DNA of 64,000 nucleotides from Pterois miles (lineage: Eukaryota; Chordata; Actinopteri; Perciformes; Scorpaenidae), in contig CAMQGK010000637.1 of the NCBI GenBank assembly GCA_947000775.1, positions 25,474,001 to 25,538,000 on the forward strand, in the 5' to 3' direction. Of this stretch, positions 46,111 through 56,840 are shown in pieces. Both the position numbers and the translations under genes were made by a program. The notes under the pieces were generated by a model. The model was not told where the DNA came from, made no database searches, and was given only the letters and a program-made list of their open reading frames with translations. Position 1 is the first letter of the stretch. Every line of letters begins with the position of its first letter.

Positions 46111-47035
46111 CCTCACCTGTCCTGGCTCATGATTACAAGGATTCTATATATTATGTGCGTTATATACCAATTATAGTGCATTACTTTTCACAGGTATTAG
46201 CTACGAGCAATGTATGCCAACAGTCTGAGTCGGCAGAGATTCACTTCACTGATCAAGGACACCTCAGCAGGGTAGAAGACATTGATTTACTTTTCAAACT
46301 ATTACTTGTTGTTAACTTGTTGTCTACTTCGTTGCCAACGTTGGATATCTCTGATCTGAGATAAAGTCATGAGCAGGATTTAACATAACAAGTTCCATCA
46401 CACAACTACAACGCCAAGCTGTGGACGGCAGGGAGGGTGTGACTTTGTTGAAAGGGTGTGATTGTGTATCAGTCTTTGGGTCTGAGAAAAATTGTGTTTT
46501 CAATGTTGAATGTTGAGTTTTGCCTGTGCAAACCTCCTCCTGTTCACTGAAACTGTATAACAGAGCACCACTCTGGTCAACACTTTTACCATCATTATAA
46601 CTCAGTAGGAAGGGATATTAAACTGGACCACAACAACTCTTTTCACCTGTGGTAAGGGATCATGGTATGAGGACAATAACTCCAAGGTGTCCTGATAAAG
46701 AAGACAGAAGGATATAAATATAAAGGGGACAAGTCTGAGACAAAAATTTCTATCTTGGGACAAACTGGAGTGCATTAACACACTTATATCTTCCGCCAAA
46801 GGAAAAAAGAGGATGTAAATTGTCGTCGGTTTTTTAAAGTGTGTCTGTAGTCAGTGAAACTGTTGCTTTGTTGGTTTAATCAGTGAACGTGCTGTAAAGC
46901 ATCAGTATTATTGTTGTGGTTTCCTGCAGTTCAGGGACATTTTGAGAGGAAGCATCTCAGTTAAAACAGAAACAACTAACCAGGCGTACGGTTCAGTAAT
47001 ACGTCTCATCAGCCAGAGCTATGTTTGAGGTGTTG
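46111..47035. other. Unique DNA, nothing recognised
   Basis: No gene or repeat family was noted. Confidence 0.4.
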
Positions 47036-47044
47036 TGTACAATG

Positions 47045-47280
47045 TTAACGTGCGCTAAGATGGCAGCGCGCTGTGCTTGGACTTTTGCTGCTGATTTTTG
47101 CACACTCGCTCATATTTTTGTAGTTTTTGACATTCTGCACTTTTTATTAACACTGATATGATATTTTATCTCATTCGTGCCTGATTTATTCCTTGTAAAT
47201 ATGTGCACCATATGAGTTTGACCGAACTGCAATTTTGTTATGTTTGCATAATGACAATAAAGTTCTTGATTCTGAGTCTG
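47045..47280 (+). mobile_element. Internally deleted LINE-like retroposon
   Basis: A 5' motif GCTAAGATGGCAGCGCGCTG (AAGATGGCGG-like LINE head) lies only about 200 bp from a 3' motif TTTGCATAATGACAATAAAG then TTCTTGATTCTGA. A short copy retaining both ends suggests either internal deletion or a non-autonomous derivative. No reading frame. Confidence 0.4.
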
Positions 47281-47284
47281 CTGG

Positions 47285-49170
47285 CAGCCAATTAGAAACA
47301 AGCATGTGTTGTGGTCGTGATGTTACTACCAAGCCCCCACGAAGAGCGCCGGTCATTGATCCCAACATGGTCGTAGCGGTCCATGGTGGTACTGCAACTT
47401 CTGTGTCCGTCACGTGATGCCATTGGGCCCAAAAGACTTTTTCCCATAGACTGAGATTGAGAAAGAGACGTCTGTATGTTGCAAGGAATCATCTCCCCAG
47501 TACGAACACTCTAATAGCCCTTATTTAAATCATTAGGTCCTAAAAGTTGTAAAACATACTAAGTGCCAAATCCAGAGTTATTTCCTCTACGGAGACGACA
47601 GCACAAGTTGTGACGTTGGGACCCTGTGATGGAGTCATGTGGCCGAGCGGACGCTACTGTGCATATCAGACGTGCACCAGGGCCCAGTGAGACCCGGAAG
47701 ACAGAAGATCCGCGTACTTTTCCAGAGCCAGAAGTCTACCAGTTGACTTCATGTACCACTGAGCAGCTTTCATAGGAATGAACCGGGATCCGCCTCCAAC
47801 GCTGGATCCAGTTCTATTAATAAATCCATGGTTACCACCCAATATTTATCATAAATAAAACAATAATGATATGATCTCTTGCTTTTATTAAGATTTAGGA
47901 AGAATGTGTCCATCGATCTTTACCTCTGTTCTCCCACTCAAATATTGGATTGCTGCATAGATTAGTGAACATGCCTACGGGCTCTGTTTTTGCGTGTCTT
48001 CAGTATTTTGCGTCTGTTTACAGATGGGATTAAGAGTCTTTTATATCTTATGTCTGTATCTATTGTCTCATAATCCGTCCACGAGTGTTGCCAGCGACTA
48101 TGTTGTACAAGAGTAATGTGCATTTATCTCAGTATAATCCTTCAAAATGTAAACCTGCACAATCTGCTTTGGTAATACTGCATTAATTATGATCAAGCCA
48201 CGAAAGCTAATTTGAGCTTTATTGAGACAGCTAGCAGCAGAAGCTACTGTTTGTGCCATATTTTTTTAATCTATTTTGAAATTTAAGATCATGCAGGTTA
48301 AATTCAGGTTAAATTAAACCCTCTACAGCTCACACAGTCTCTGCTACCTCTACAGCCTAGATGGAATAAGTCACTCATGCATACTGATGACTACGTCAAC
48401 CTCGGTGCACTGATACCGTCCTAAAAATAGTAGCCTCTTCAGTGGCCTTCAATCATGCAGGTGGCACACAGGGAGACTTACGGCCACACCAGGTGACCCC
48501 GGGGTATTTCTGTGGCGACAGCAGGTCGGAGGTGAAGTGTCAGCTACCAGTCTTTGTATCTGCTCTCGCGTCAGCCCCTAACTTTAGCTCGAGAGTCAGA
48601 GACGTCCGAGAGAAACACAGAGACAAGCATGAGATCGGCATTCTGGTTGGATTCCATCCCGCTGAAGCAGGAAACCCTGACGACGCAGAAATGCAGCGCG
48701 TTCCCTGTCATGTCAGACAGATGGACAGACAGGCAGCTGACCTCACGCCACCACAGCATGTGACACCATGGGACGGAGGACCAGCCAGTGTCACGGATGG
48801 ACCCCGTGGAGGGGACGGCATTGTGAAATATCCCCCCCCCCCCTTTTAGCTTTCACAATGTGGGAGACAGAGAGAGATGGAGCAGGGAGTAAAGGGGGAG
48901 TGGGTGAGCCAGCAGAGAATAGCAGAGATGGCATGATGGAAATGAGGAGCACATGACAGGAGGTTGGAGGAGTCTCTCTGCTCCATTTGCTCTGTGAGGC
49001 GAAGAATGTCGAGGCCCCCGTTCACCTTGGTAATGTTATTATAAGCACCTGACTGCCACTCTATGATTGACACATGCTGGCACACTTTACTCTGGGAGTA
49101 CAGGGTCACTCAGAGGCCAAATAAGTGTTTTTGCACAACAGTGATATTGAATATTTTTCACCCATTAAAA
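47285..49170. other. Mostly unassigned DNA
   Basis: TTTTTCCCATAGACTGAGAT and GAGAAAGAGACGTCTGTATG near 47440-47477 resemble a repeat I have seen in other teleost sequences, but I cannot set its limits. The + strand frame 48442-48849 (135 codons) starts in unique DNA and ends in a (C)12 run. It has no recognisable domain or splice support. Confidence 0.3.
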
Positions 49171-49174
49171 CAGG

Positions 49175-49450
49175 GTACAGTGGTTAGCGCTGTCGCCTCA
49201 CAGCAAGAGGGTCAAGGTTCAAATCCAGCTCTTCTGTGTGGAGTTTGCATGTTCTCCCTCGTGTTAGCGTGGGTTTTCTCCAGGTACCCCATAGGTGTGA
49301 ATGTGAGCGTGAATGGTTGTCAGTCTCTATGTGCCCTGTGATGGACTGGCAACCTGTCCAGGGTGAACCCCGCCTTCCACTGCCAGCTAGAATCGCTTCC
49401 CGCCTCCCCGTGACCCCTAACGGGATAAGCGGTTGCAGATGGATGGACCC
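49175..49450 (+). mobile_element. SINE/LINE-type retroposon (copy 2, most complete)
   Basis: The head ACAGTGGTTAGCGCTGTCGC and AGGTTCAAATCCAGCTCTTC resemble tRNA-type A and B box promoter elements. Then follow GTTTGCATGTTCTCCCTCGT, GGGTTTTCTCCAGGTACCC, GTGATGGACTGGCAACCTGT and a tail CTAACGGGATAAGCGGTTGC then AGATGGATGGA. The B-box match suggests a tRNA-derived SINE head; this is inference. Confidence 0.65.
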
Positions 49451-49854
49451 ATTAAAACAAAGCAATTTCTACTGCACACCTTAACAGTCTGCAAAATATG
49501 TTTTCAGGGTAATTTTCTAGGTAGCTTCACTGAAAGCAGCTGGGAGATTAAAAATTAAAGGAACCTCAGCAGAGGTTATGAGGGACTACTCCTATATACT
49601 ACAACTAAATGTCCTTACTCCAGGGATCAGGGCTTGGATGATCACAGATAAGGATATGTGTCAATATTCTAAATCCTCAGTTTTCCATTGAACTTTCTAA
49701 TAAATTATTTCCTGAATGTCATCCCATAGTACAAATCCATATTTACTCAAACTCAATCAGCCTAATTTTAAATACCTTGTTTTCTCAAGTTTCATTACTT
49801 GTGTCTTTATAGCTCTCATCTGTTTGAACCTCATGAAGTGCTGCTTCAGCCCAC

Positions 49855-50265
49855 TCTCATTCTCAGGGTGTCAGATACCGACGCTTTGTCAGCGTTAGAT
49901 ACCACCCATAGGTGTTGGTATGAGTGTAGTGACGTAGCTTTAAGAGTGAAAAGATGGTAGGAGGGGAGGTTGATTGGTTCCACGAACACAATGCTTTCAT
50001 CCAGAAAACTGCTGTTCGTGTCCCATGCATCACATTACAGTCAGCTGTTTGTACCTGTCCCATGCTCACAGCATTAAGTGACATTTTCACTGTTCAAACG
50101 TAGTAGTTTGAAACCCAACCATGTTATTTTTTTTTCTAAACCTAACTATAGTGGTTTTGTTGCCTAATCCTAAGCAAGTGTTTTTGTTTACTTCACAACA
50201 TTAAGCATGTTTACTGCGACCGGAAAAAAAAAGTGACCCAAAGGGTTCTGACAGAGCATCAGTAT
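49855..50265. mobile_element. Family K relic (copy 3)
   Basis: CTTTCATCCAGAAAACTGCT and GTTCGTGTCCCATGCATCAC, then AACCCAACCATGTTATTTT, CTAAACCTAACTATAGTGG and TGTTGCCTAATCCTAAGCAA. It has only two or three CCTAA-type units and so shows the unexpanded state of the internal repeat. Confidence 0.5.
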
Positions 50266-50420
50266 ATAACTATTGGGATGAAAACGCATTAAATGCTTGC
50301 ATTTCTTAATCTCTTAATATAACAAATAATGAACCCTACCAACTACAAATGAATGAATAAATATAAATGTAAATGTACAATGTCCAGGTCCTATGTCCAA
50401 GTCCAGGTCTATCATCTGCC

Positions 50421-50550
50421 ATTAAAGGAAAACTTAGAATGACTTGAGTCACAGTTTTAGTGATTATACATCGAAGAAAACATAGTTTTTAATATTACTT
50501 TCCATTTCTGCCAATAGATCCCCTAACTGTTACACTATGGTCCTTTAATG
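50421..50550 (-). mobile_element. Short TIR element, family F (copy 2)
   Basis: ATTAAAGGAAAACTTAGAAT opens it and GTTACACTATGGTCCTTTAA closes it. The interior ATTTCTGCCAATAGATCCCC is the inverse of the 28.8 kb copy. Confidence 0.58.
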
Positions 50551-50689
50551 CAGGCTTAGCAGGCGTACGGACAGTATAATGACATTAAATTAAACCCAAA
50601 ATCAAAATGTACAAGCAAGTTTTGGCTCCCTTGCTAACTGTCCTTCAGTCACTTTTGTTCAGACTAATCTATCTTTAAAAAAAAAAAAC

Positions 50690-50990
50690 ATCCATCCATC
50701 CATCTTCAACAGCTCATCCCGTTAGGGGTCGCGGGGCGGCTGGAGCCGATCCCAGCCGGCACTGGGCGAAGGCAGGGTACAACCCGGACAGGTCGCCAGT
50801 CCATCACAGAGTCATCAGGTAACCTAAACTACATGTCTTTGGACATGCAGGAGGAGGAGGACATGCAGGGAGGAAGCTGGAGGACTCGGAGAAAACCCAC
50901 GCTTACACAAACAAGAGCCCCAAGCCAGATTCGAACCCTCTTACTGTGAGGCGAGAGTGTTGACCACTGCACCACCATGCAGCCCCTTTA
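50690..50990 (-). mobile_element. SINE/LINE-type retroposon (copy 3)
   Basis: CATCCATCCATCCATCTTCA, CGTTAGGGGTCGCGGGGCGG, CTGGAGCCGATCCCAGCCGG and CGCCAGTCCATCACAGAGTC lead to the inverse head CCAGATTCGAACCCTCTTAC, a good inverse tRNA-type B box. It is almost full length, in the opposite orientation to 49.2 kb. Confidence 0.68.
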
Positions 50991-51289
50991 AAAAACCCAT
51001 CTGATCCAGCATGAACACACCTTGTAAACCATAAAGTCAGAAAATCAGTTTTCTGCAACATTTAGGAATATTAAGCATCTATTTGGTGGCCATTTTGAAA
51101 AATGGCTGCCACAGGTAAAAATTTGCAGCGCCCTGATAGCTACATCTTCATAACATATATACCTACATCAGTGCCAAATGATTACTTTTATCACATAATG
51201 CACAATTGTTATGCTTAACTGCTCCACTGCTGCATGTGTCTAACTGATTGTGTGTTAGCCATCAATAAGTGGATGAGAAAGAAGTTCCT

Positions 51290-51825
51290 GAAGCTAAATA
51301 AGACTGACGTCCTACTAAACCAAACAAACTAAAATGAGAGACCATAAAACTCCTGTTTTATGCAGGCTCCCTGTATCTTTTAGAGCTGATTTTAAAGTCT
51401 TTTTTAAAGGCACTAAATGGCCTCGCCCCCCTTTAATATCGCAGGCTGCATATCGTTATATGATCCTCCATCCAAAGATCCTCCACAGCTGCTCTTTTAA
51501 CTGTTCCCAAGGTCACCACAGAAACCTTTGGGGATGCTACTTTTAGCCACTACGCCCCAAAAATATGGAACTCTCTGCTTTTAAATATTAGACTTGCTGA
51601 CTCAGTGGACAGCTTTAAATGATGACTCCGAAGGCATCTTTTTAATACAGCCTATAACTAGCAGATGTCTGGCTTTAATCTTTTATTTTCTCTCATTTTT
51701 AGATAATAGAAACAGTTTTCTCTCTTCCTCCTTGTGTATGTGCATAGTTTTTAAACTTGTTTTTGCTGCTATCTGTAAAGCACTTTGTGTTGCATGAATT
51801 GGGCTATATAATAGCATAGAATTAA
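51290..51825 (+). mobile_element. Decayed LINE (L2/CR1-type) 3' end
   Basis: The frame from 51334 contains LPVSFRADFKV, matching the LPV-R-DFK segment that follows the reverse transcriptase domain in many teleost L2/CR1-like LINEs. Further on, in a different frame, come IWNSLLLNIRLADSVDSFK (from 51563) and HLFNTAYN, the usual C-terminal motifs. At least one frameshift separates them, so the element is dead. A 3' tail ATCTGTAAAGCACTTTGTGT then TGCATGAATTGGGCTATATA follows. Only the last few hundred bases survive (5' truncation). Family J copy 4 begins immediately after. Confidence 0.7.
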
Positions 51826-53556
51826 CCATTTAACTGTTAACCAAACATTAAGTATTTTAACCGATTAATGCTATCAGTTAAACCAGTTAAAGGAAATATT
51901 AATAATTGATTAAAAAGTTGAGAAAAACTCAGAGGAGCTGCTCATCAGATTAAGGAGAAAAGCTGGCCCACATTAAGAGTCTGATGCAGGAATTTGGATC
52001 CGATCTCTTGAGCAGAGGAGATGTGGCCTTACAGCATTTATTCACCAACAAATAAACTGTACACACTGTCTGCTACAGCGATGTTCACAGCTATAACGCC
52101 ACCAACAAACCCACATTCACCGCCGCCACACACACACACACGGTCTGTTGGACAACCGCTAAAGTTAGGCCGGGCGACAGAATGACGTTACGCTGGGCAG
52201 ACACACAGCTGACAACCTGCTAAACTAAATGATGCCCTGGTGGTGGTGGACTTACTGGGAAAGTGGATGCATGTGTACATGCAGCACTGTGGCTGCTACA
52301 GTAACTCTCCTGATGGTGAACTGGAGATAGTGAACGCAGCACCATGGCTGCTACAGTAACTCTCCTGATGGTGAACTGGAGACGGTGAACGCAGCACCGT
52401 GGCTGCTACAGTAACTCTCCTGATGGTGAACTGGAGACGGTGAACGCAGCACCGTGGCTGTAACAGTAACTCTCCTTATGGTGAACTGGAGACAGTGAAC
52501 GCAGCACCGTGGCTGTTACAGTAACTCTCCTGATGGTGAACTGGAGACAGTGAACGCAGCACCGTGGCTGTTACAGTAACTCTCCTGATGGTGAACTAGA
52601 GACAGTGAACGAAGCACCGTGGCTGTTACAGTAACTCTCCTGATGGTGAACTGGAGACAGTGAACGCAGCACCGTGACTGTTACAGTAACTCTCCTGATG
52701 GTGAACTGGAGACAGTGAGCGCAGCACCATGGCTGCTACAGTAACTCTCCTGATGGTGAACTGGAGACAGTGAACGCAGCACCATGGCTGCTACAGTAGC
52801 TCTCCTGATGGTGAACTGGAGACAGTGAACGCAGCACCGTGGCTGCTACAGTAACTCTCCTGATGGTGAACTGGAGACAGGGAACGCAGCACCGTGGCTG
52901 TTACAGTAACTCTCCTGATGGTGAACTGGAGACAGGGAACGCAGCACCATGGCTGCTACAGGTCTCTGCTGATGGGGGAACTGGTGACTTCAAATGGGGT
53001 GGTGTTTACCGTATTTACCATGTTTACGAGTTGGGCCCATATGAACGCCCCCTCATGTCGTATTCACGACCTCATAAGTTGTAAGTTTCTGAAAGCTCTG
53101 AGTTCATGACTTGTGACGTGTTTGTTAACGTTGTGAGAAATAATGGAGCCCGGAAGTTCATTTATCGGTGCTTATGTCTGAGGAAAATGTTGATATTCTC
53201 AACGACCTCCTCTTTCTCCTCTGTCGTTTTGTCTTTGCATTTCCTGCGTTGTTTCCCATTTGATAGCTTGCTAAATTGTTAGCCTCTGTTGCTTCTAGAC
53301 TCGGACAACAACATTAATATTGCCGTTGCTTAGCAGTGGTGTTCTTCACGACTTAACTACTTGAACGCAACACATGTCGTGTTAACGACTTCCCACCCAG
53401 TTCCATTTGAAGACACCTTCAGTAGTCTGTTGTGCTCATATACTGCAGCTGGCACACTGCTGCATGAGGAGCACTAACCCTAACGATTAACGGTTAATAG
53501 TCGGTTAATGAGGGTCATTTATCTGTTCATTTTTTTTTCCAAGTTTAGCATCCCTA
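51826..53556 (-). mobile_element. Family J element, long (copy 4)
   Basis: Reverse orientation. It opens with AACCATTTAACTGTTAACC and AACCGATTAATGCTATCAG; the inverse of the right body (ACAGCATTTATTCACC, CAGCTATAACGCCACCAAC) follows; then come a 13-unit array and about 500 bp of further sequence. It closes with TAACGATTAACGGTTAATAG and the terminal TTTAGCATCCCTAG (inverse of the CTAGGGATGC end). This is the largest copy, about 1.7 kb. No transposase frame is visible; ORFs through the array read the repeat. Confidence 0.6.
52279..52965 (-). repeat. Minisatellite, about 13 x 55 bp, in family J copy 4
   Basis: Thirteen tandem units: GCAGCACCGTGGCTG, then C/TTACAGTAACTCTCCTGATG, then GTGAACTGGAGACAGTGAAC. 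A GCTGTTACAG variant occupies the middle units (about 52450-52680) and GCTGCTACAG the outer ones, so the variant spread locally. Confidence 0.94.
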
Positions 53557-53869
53557 GTTCAGTCAGTCATGTAAATGTGTACAGACACACCGGTCCCCAG
53601 AGGACGAATCCTACTAAGTTTGGATTTTTAATCCAGCTCCATCATCAGGTCAGCACACAACACTACTACAAAACTAATGACAATCTCATCAGTCTCAGCT
53701 CTACTACTGCAAACCGAGAAGCTGAACGTGGCAAACATTATTCCTGCTGAACATCACATTGTGAGCATGCTAGCATGTTAGCATTTAGAAACACAGACTC
53801 ACAGATGGCATTACTAGACGCTTGGTCTTGTATTATATAGCTTATTATCTAAATCTGGATCAATATATC

Positions 53870-54215
53870 AATTCAATGATCAATGATCAAATATCATCAA
53901 TGCTATAAGATACATCTTTATTTTGAAATTCTTTACTGATAGTCAATGGGTCTATTTTTATTATCTTTAGTAAAGAAGAATAGTTTTTCATTTAAATGTT
54001 TTAAAGAGCCCAGCAATAAAATTTCGTTGCTTTTGTGAGTTGATATAAATGTTAACTATACATGAAATATGATATAATTTCATATCGAACCCAAGAACCT
54101 GAATTGAATCAGATCAAAATCGTATCGCAGCAGACTTTGTGATAATCTGAAGAGATTGTATCGCTGTCCAAATAATCAATATAACATGACGAATCTTGTG
54201 ATTTACACCCCTATA
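53870..54215 (-). mobile_element. Non-autonomous hAT-like element, family D
   Basis: GATCAAATATCATCAATGCT and TAAGATACATCTTTATTTTG, then GTATCGCTGTCCAAATAATC and a closing CTTGTGATTTACACCCCTAT. The last is the inverse of the TAGGGGTGTAAATCAC start common among teleost hAT MITEs. The far end is unclear. Confidence 0.45.
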
Positions 54216-54557
54216 AATATATTTTTCAGGTTTACCTTGAGCTCTTCAGTGGGATTTACCTGGTTAAATACTATTTATCAGAATATTTAAAGAATTGTTG
54301 TACTGTTTTGTCTCTGTTTTCGCCTTTGAAACTATTTTTGAAATGCTGTCGAACCCTATAAAAGCCCTACAGCTATAAAACAGGATATTCGGCTTTAATG
54401 CAATCCTTTAAGTTTGAGTTGGAGCGCGCACAATGATCCTATAAGTCACTGCTTCCAGAAATTTAATAGATCACAATTAAATTTCTCTATATGAATCCTA
54501 AAAGTCTTTTTGGCCACAGCTGTCACTCTCATATTCCTCATTTGAAATAACATGCAC

Positions 54558-54586
54558 GACGAAGAGGAAGAGGAAGAGGAAGAGGA
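54558..54586. repeat. (GAAGAG)n simple repeat
   Basis: Four to five hexamer units. Confidence 0.9.
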
Positions 54587-54641
54587 GTGCTGAACAGCCA
54601 TTTTGCTGTATGAACAGTTTGATGTGTATCTCGTGCTTTTT

Positions 54642-54825
54642 CAGGAACGGAGTTGACGTCGAACCAGACGAGTCTGCGGACTTGTTCCTGCTGAGAGTGA
54701 AAGCTTTTTTCTGCGTGGGAGAGTTGCTCTCTTGTCTCTCGGAGCCCCGTTCCTTCCTCACCCCACGTCCCTCCTCTCCTTCACTCTCCCTTTTCTCTCC
54801 CGACGCACTGGCTTAGAAACGAGGA
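54642..54825 (+). other. Possible non-coding exon
   Basis: An acceptor-like TCGTGCTTTTTCAG and a donor-like GAGGA then GTAAGT near 54825 bracket about 180 GC-richer bases. No frame is convincing. Weak candidate. Confidence 0.18.
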
Positions 54826-54974
54826 GTAAGTCCCTCTGTTTCAAGAGGTTTGGAATTAGTTTGTCTCCTAGCAACAACCCGTACAATACAACATGGTTTT
54901 GTGTGAGACAGAGACACAGTGTGAGAGTGATGTGTGTGCAAGAAGTGTGAGAGACTTTGGGAAAGGGTTGATCT

Positions 54975-54976
<2 letters not shown>

Positions 54977-55042
<66 letters not shown>
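54977..55042. repeat. (GT)n microsatellite
   Basis: A pure TG run of about 65 bp. Confidence 0.97.
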
Positions 55043-55043
<1 letters not shown>

Positions 55044-55167
55044 CCATGCATTAATCAGCTGAGCACACTTTTTCCACTGTCGTACATGTTTGGTGGGTTT
55101 ACTCTCATGTGGAAACCTGTTCCACTCCACGCGTCGTCTCGGTCCTCCCTCGTCTTCCTCCGTCCTC

Positions 55168-55285
<118 letters not shown>

Positions 55286-55879
55286 TCTTCATTCACAGCG
55301 GACAGCACTTCCTCCCTGGGTTGACGTTACATAAGCGCGAAGAAGCTGAATGGAAACTGGTGATAAGCTGGTGTTTTATCACGAGGACAGAGGCAGTGAC
55401 CATGAGAGAGTCTGGGTGGGACAAACTGTCCGTGGGTGTAGAAATCGGGGGAGAACATCCTCTATACACCCACCACCTCCACCACCACCACCCACATGGG
55501 CCACCATGATGTCACCAAAATTTGCTAAAATGTAGGTCACAACCTGGAAAACCTCCACCAGTGGAACCAAAATTAAAACTTGATTGGGACAAACGCATAC
55601 AGATGCAATAATACAGGCTGGTCTCATACACCGCTCATAGCTATACCTGTAAAAAGTATCGCACTGCAATTTGTGCATATCCCACAAAATCAATTTGTAT
55701 GTAATTTACGTAATCGTGAACCAGGAAATATAAAGGGCAGCAGTCGCCGTGGAGGGAGGAGGCCGGGGTGAATGGGAGGGTCTAAAAATACAAGACTTTC
55801 ACCCAGGAGAGTCAACGTTGACTTATGTGTCACCTAAGTTATGTACTTAAGTAAAGCCACTTCTGGAGTTATTTTTAAG

Positions 55880-56580
55880 GCAAACTATAATCCCTTCCTA
55901 CTAAGTAGTTTTGCTGCCTAAACCTAACTGAGTAGTTTTGTTGCCTAAACCTAACTAAGTAGTTTGTTACCTAAACCTAAGTAGTTTTGTTACTTAAACC
56001 TAACCAAGTAGTTTTGTTGCCTAAACCTAAGTAGTTTCATTGCCTAAACCTAAACCTAATTAAGTTGTTTCATTGCCTATATCTAAGCAGTTTCGTTGTC
56101 TAAACTAAGTAGTTTTGTTGCCTAAACCTAACTAATTAGTTTTGTTGCCTAAACAGTGCTAAGTAGTTTTGTTGCCTAAAACCAAGTAGTTTTGTTGCCG
56201 AAACCTAAACCTAATTAAGTTGTTTCATTGCCTATATCTAAGCAGTTTCGTTGTTTTTGTTGCCTAAACTTAACTAAGTAGTTTCATTGTCTAAACCCAA
56301 CTAAGCAGTTCTGTTGTCTAAACTAAGTAGTTTTGTTGCCTAAACCTAACTAATTAGTTTTGTTGCCTAGACAGTGCTAAGTAGTTTTGTTGCCTAAAAC
56401 CAAGTAGTTTTGTTGCCTAAACCTAAACCTAATTAAGTTGTTTCATTGCCTATATCTAAGCAGTTTCGTTGTTTTTGTTGCCTAAACTTAACTAAGTAGT
56501 TTCGTTGTCTAAACCGAACTAAGCAGTTCTGTTGTCTAAACCTAACTGAACAGTATTGTTGCCTAAACCTAAGAATGTTG
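55880..56580 (+). repeat. CCTAAACC minisatellite with higher-order structure
   Basis: The basic unit is about 27 bp: CCTAAACCTAACTAAGTAGT then TTTGTTG, with GTTTCATTG and GTTTCGTTG variants. A longer block (landmarks ACAGTGCTAAGTAG at 56153 and 56371; CCTATATCTAAGCAG at 56076, 56231 and 56449) repeats with a 218 bp period. The motif is telomere-like but is not the vertebrate TTAGGG repeat. Confidence 0.9.
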
Positions 56581-56584
56581 TTTC

Positions 56585-56790
56585 CCCAGCTGCTCCAGTC
56601 ACATGTTGATGTGTCCTTGAGCAAGACACTGAACCCCAAATTGCTCCTGACGGTGTAGCCATCTGTGTGAATGAGTATTTAGATCTTGATGGGCAAACTT
56701 GGCACCCTCTGCCATCAGTGTATGAACGCAGAGTGATCGAAGACTAGAGAAGCGCTATATAAATGCAAGTTCATTTACCATTTGTTGTCT
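56585..56790 (+). mobile_element. Retroposon tail inserted in the K array
   Basis: GTGTCCTTGAGCAAGACACT, GAACCCCAAATTGCTCCTGA, CTCTGCCATCAGTGTATGAA and AAGCGCTATATAAATGCAAG then TTCATTTACCATTT form a very common teleost LINE/SINE 3' segment. CCTAAACC repeats resume after it. Confidence 0.65.
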
Positions 56791-56840
56791 AAACCCAAGT
56801 AATTTTGTTGCCTAAACCTAAGAATGTTGTTTCCTGTGAA

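Larger units (their letters stand above)
55775..56840 (+). mobile_element. Family K element with expanded array (copy 4)
   Basis: ACAAGACTTTCACCCAGGAG opens it, matching the 41.5 kb copy. The array 55880-56580 follows, then a retroposon insertion (56585-56790) and a last piece of array. Confidence 0.55.

Noticed and set aside
48442..48849. A 135-codon + strand frame as a gene
   Set aside because: It ends in a poly(C) run, with no domain and no splice support.
49190..49230. tRNA gene
   Set aside because: Only A/B-box-like motifs at the head of a dispersed retroposon. No cloverleaf or CCA-adjacent acceptor stem can be drawn.
51290..51825. Functional reverse transcriptase gene
   Set aside because: Only the C-terminal end is present, with at least one frameshift between recognisable motifs.
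52839..53109. Tandem-repeat protein-like frames through the 55-bp array
   Set aside because: A repeat unit near 55 bp shifts the frame at every unit, so the frame persists only over a few units. No conservation is expected.
55880..56580. Interstitial telomere
   Set aside because: The motif is CCTAAACCTAA within a 27-bp unit, not the vertebrate (CCCTAA)n hexamer.
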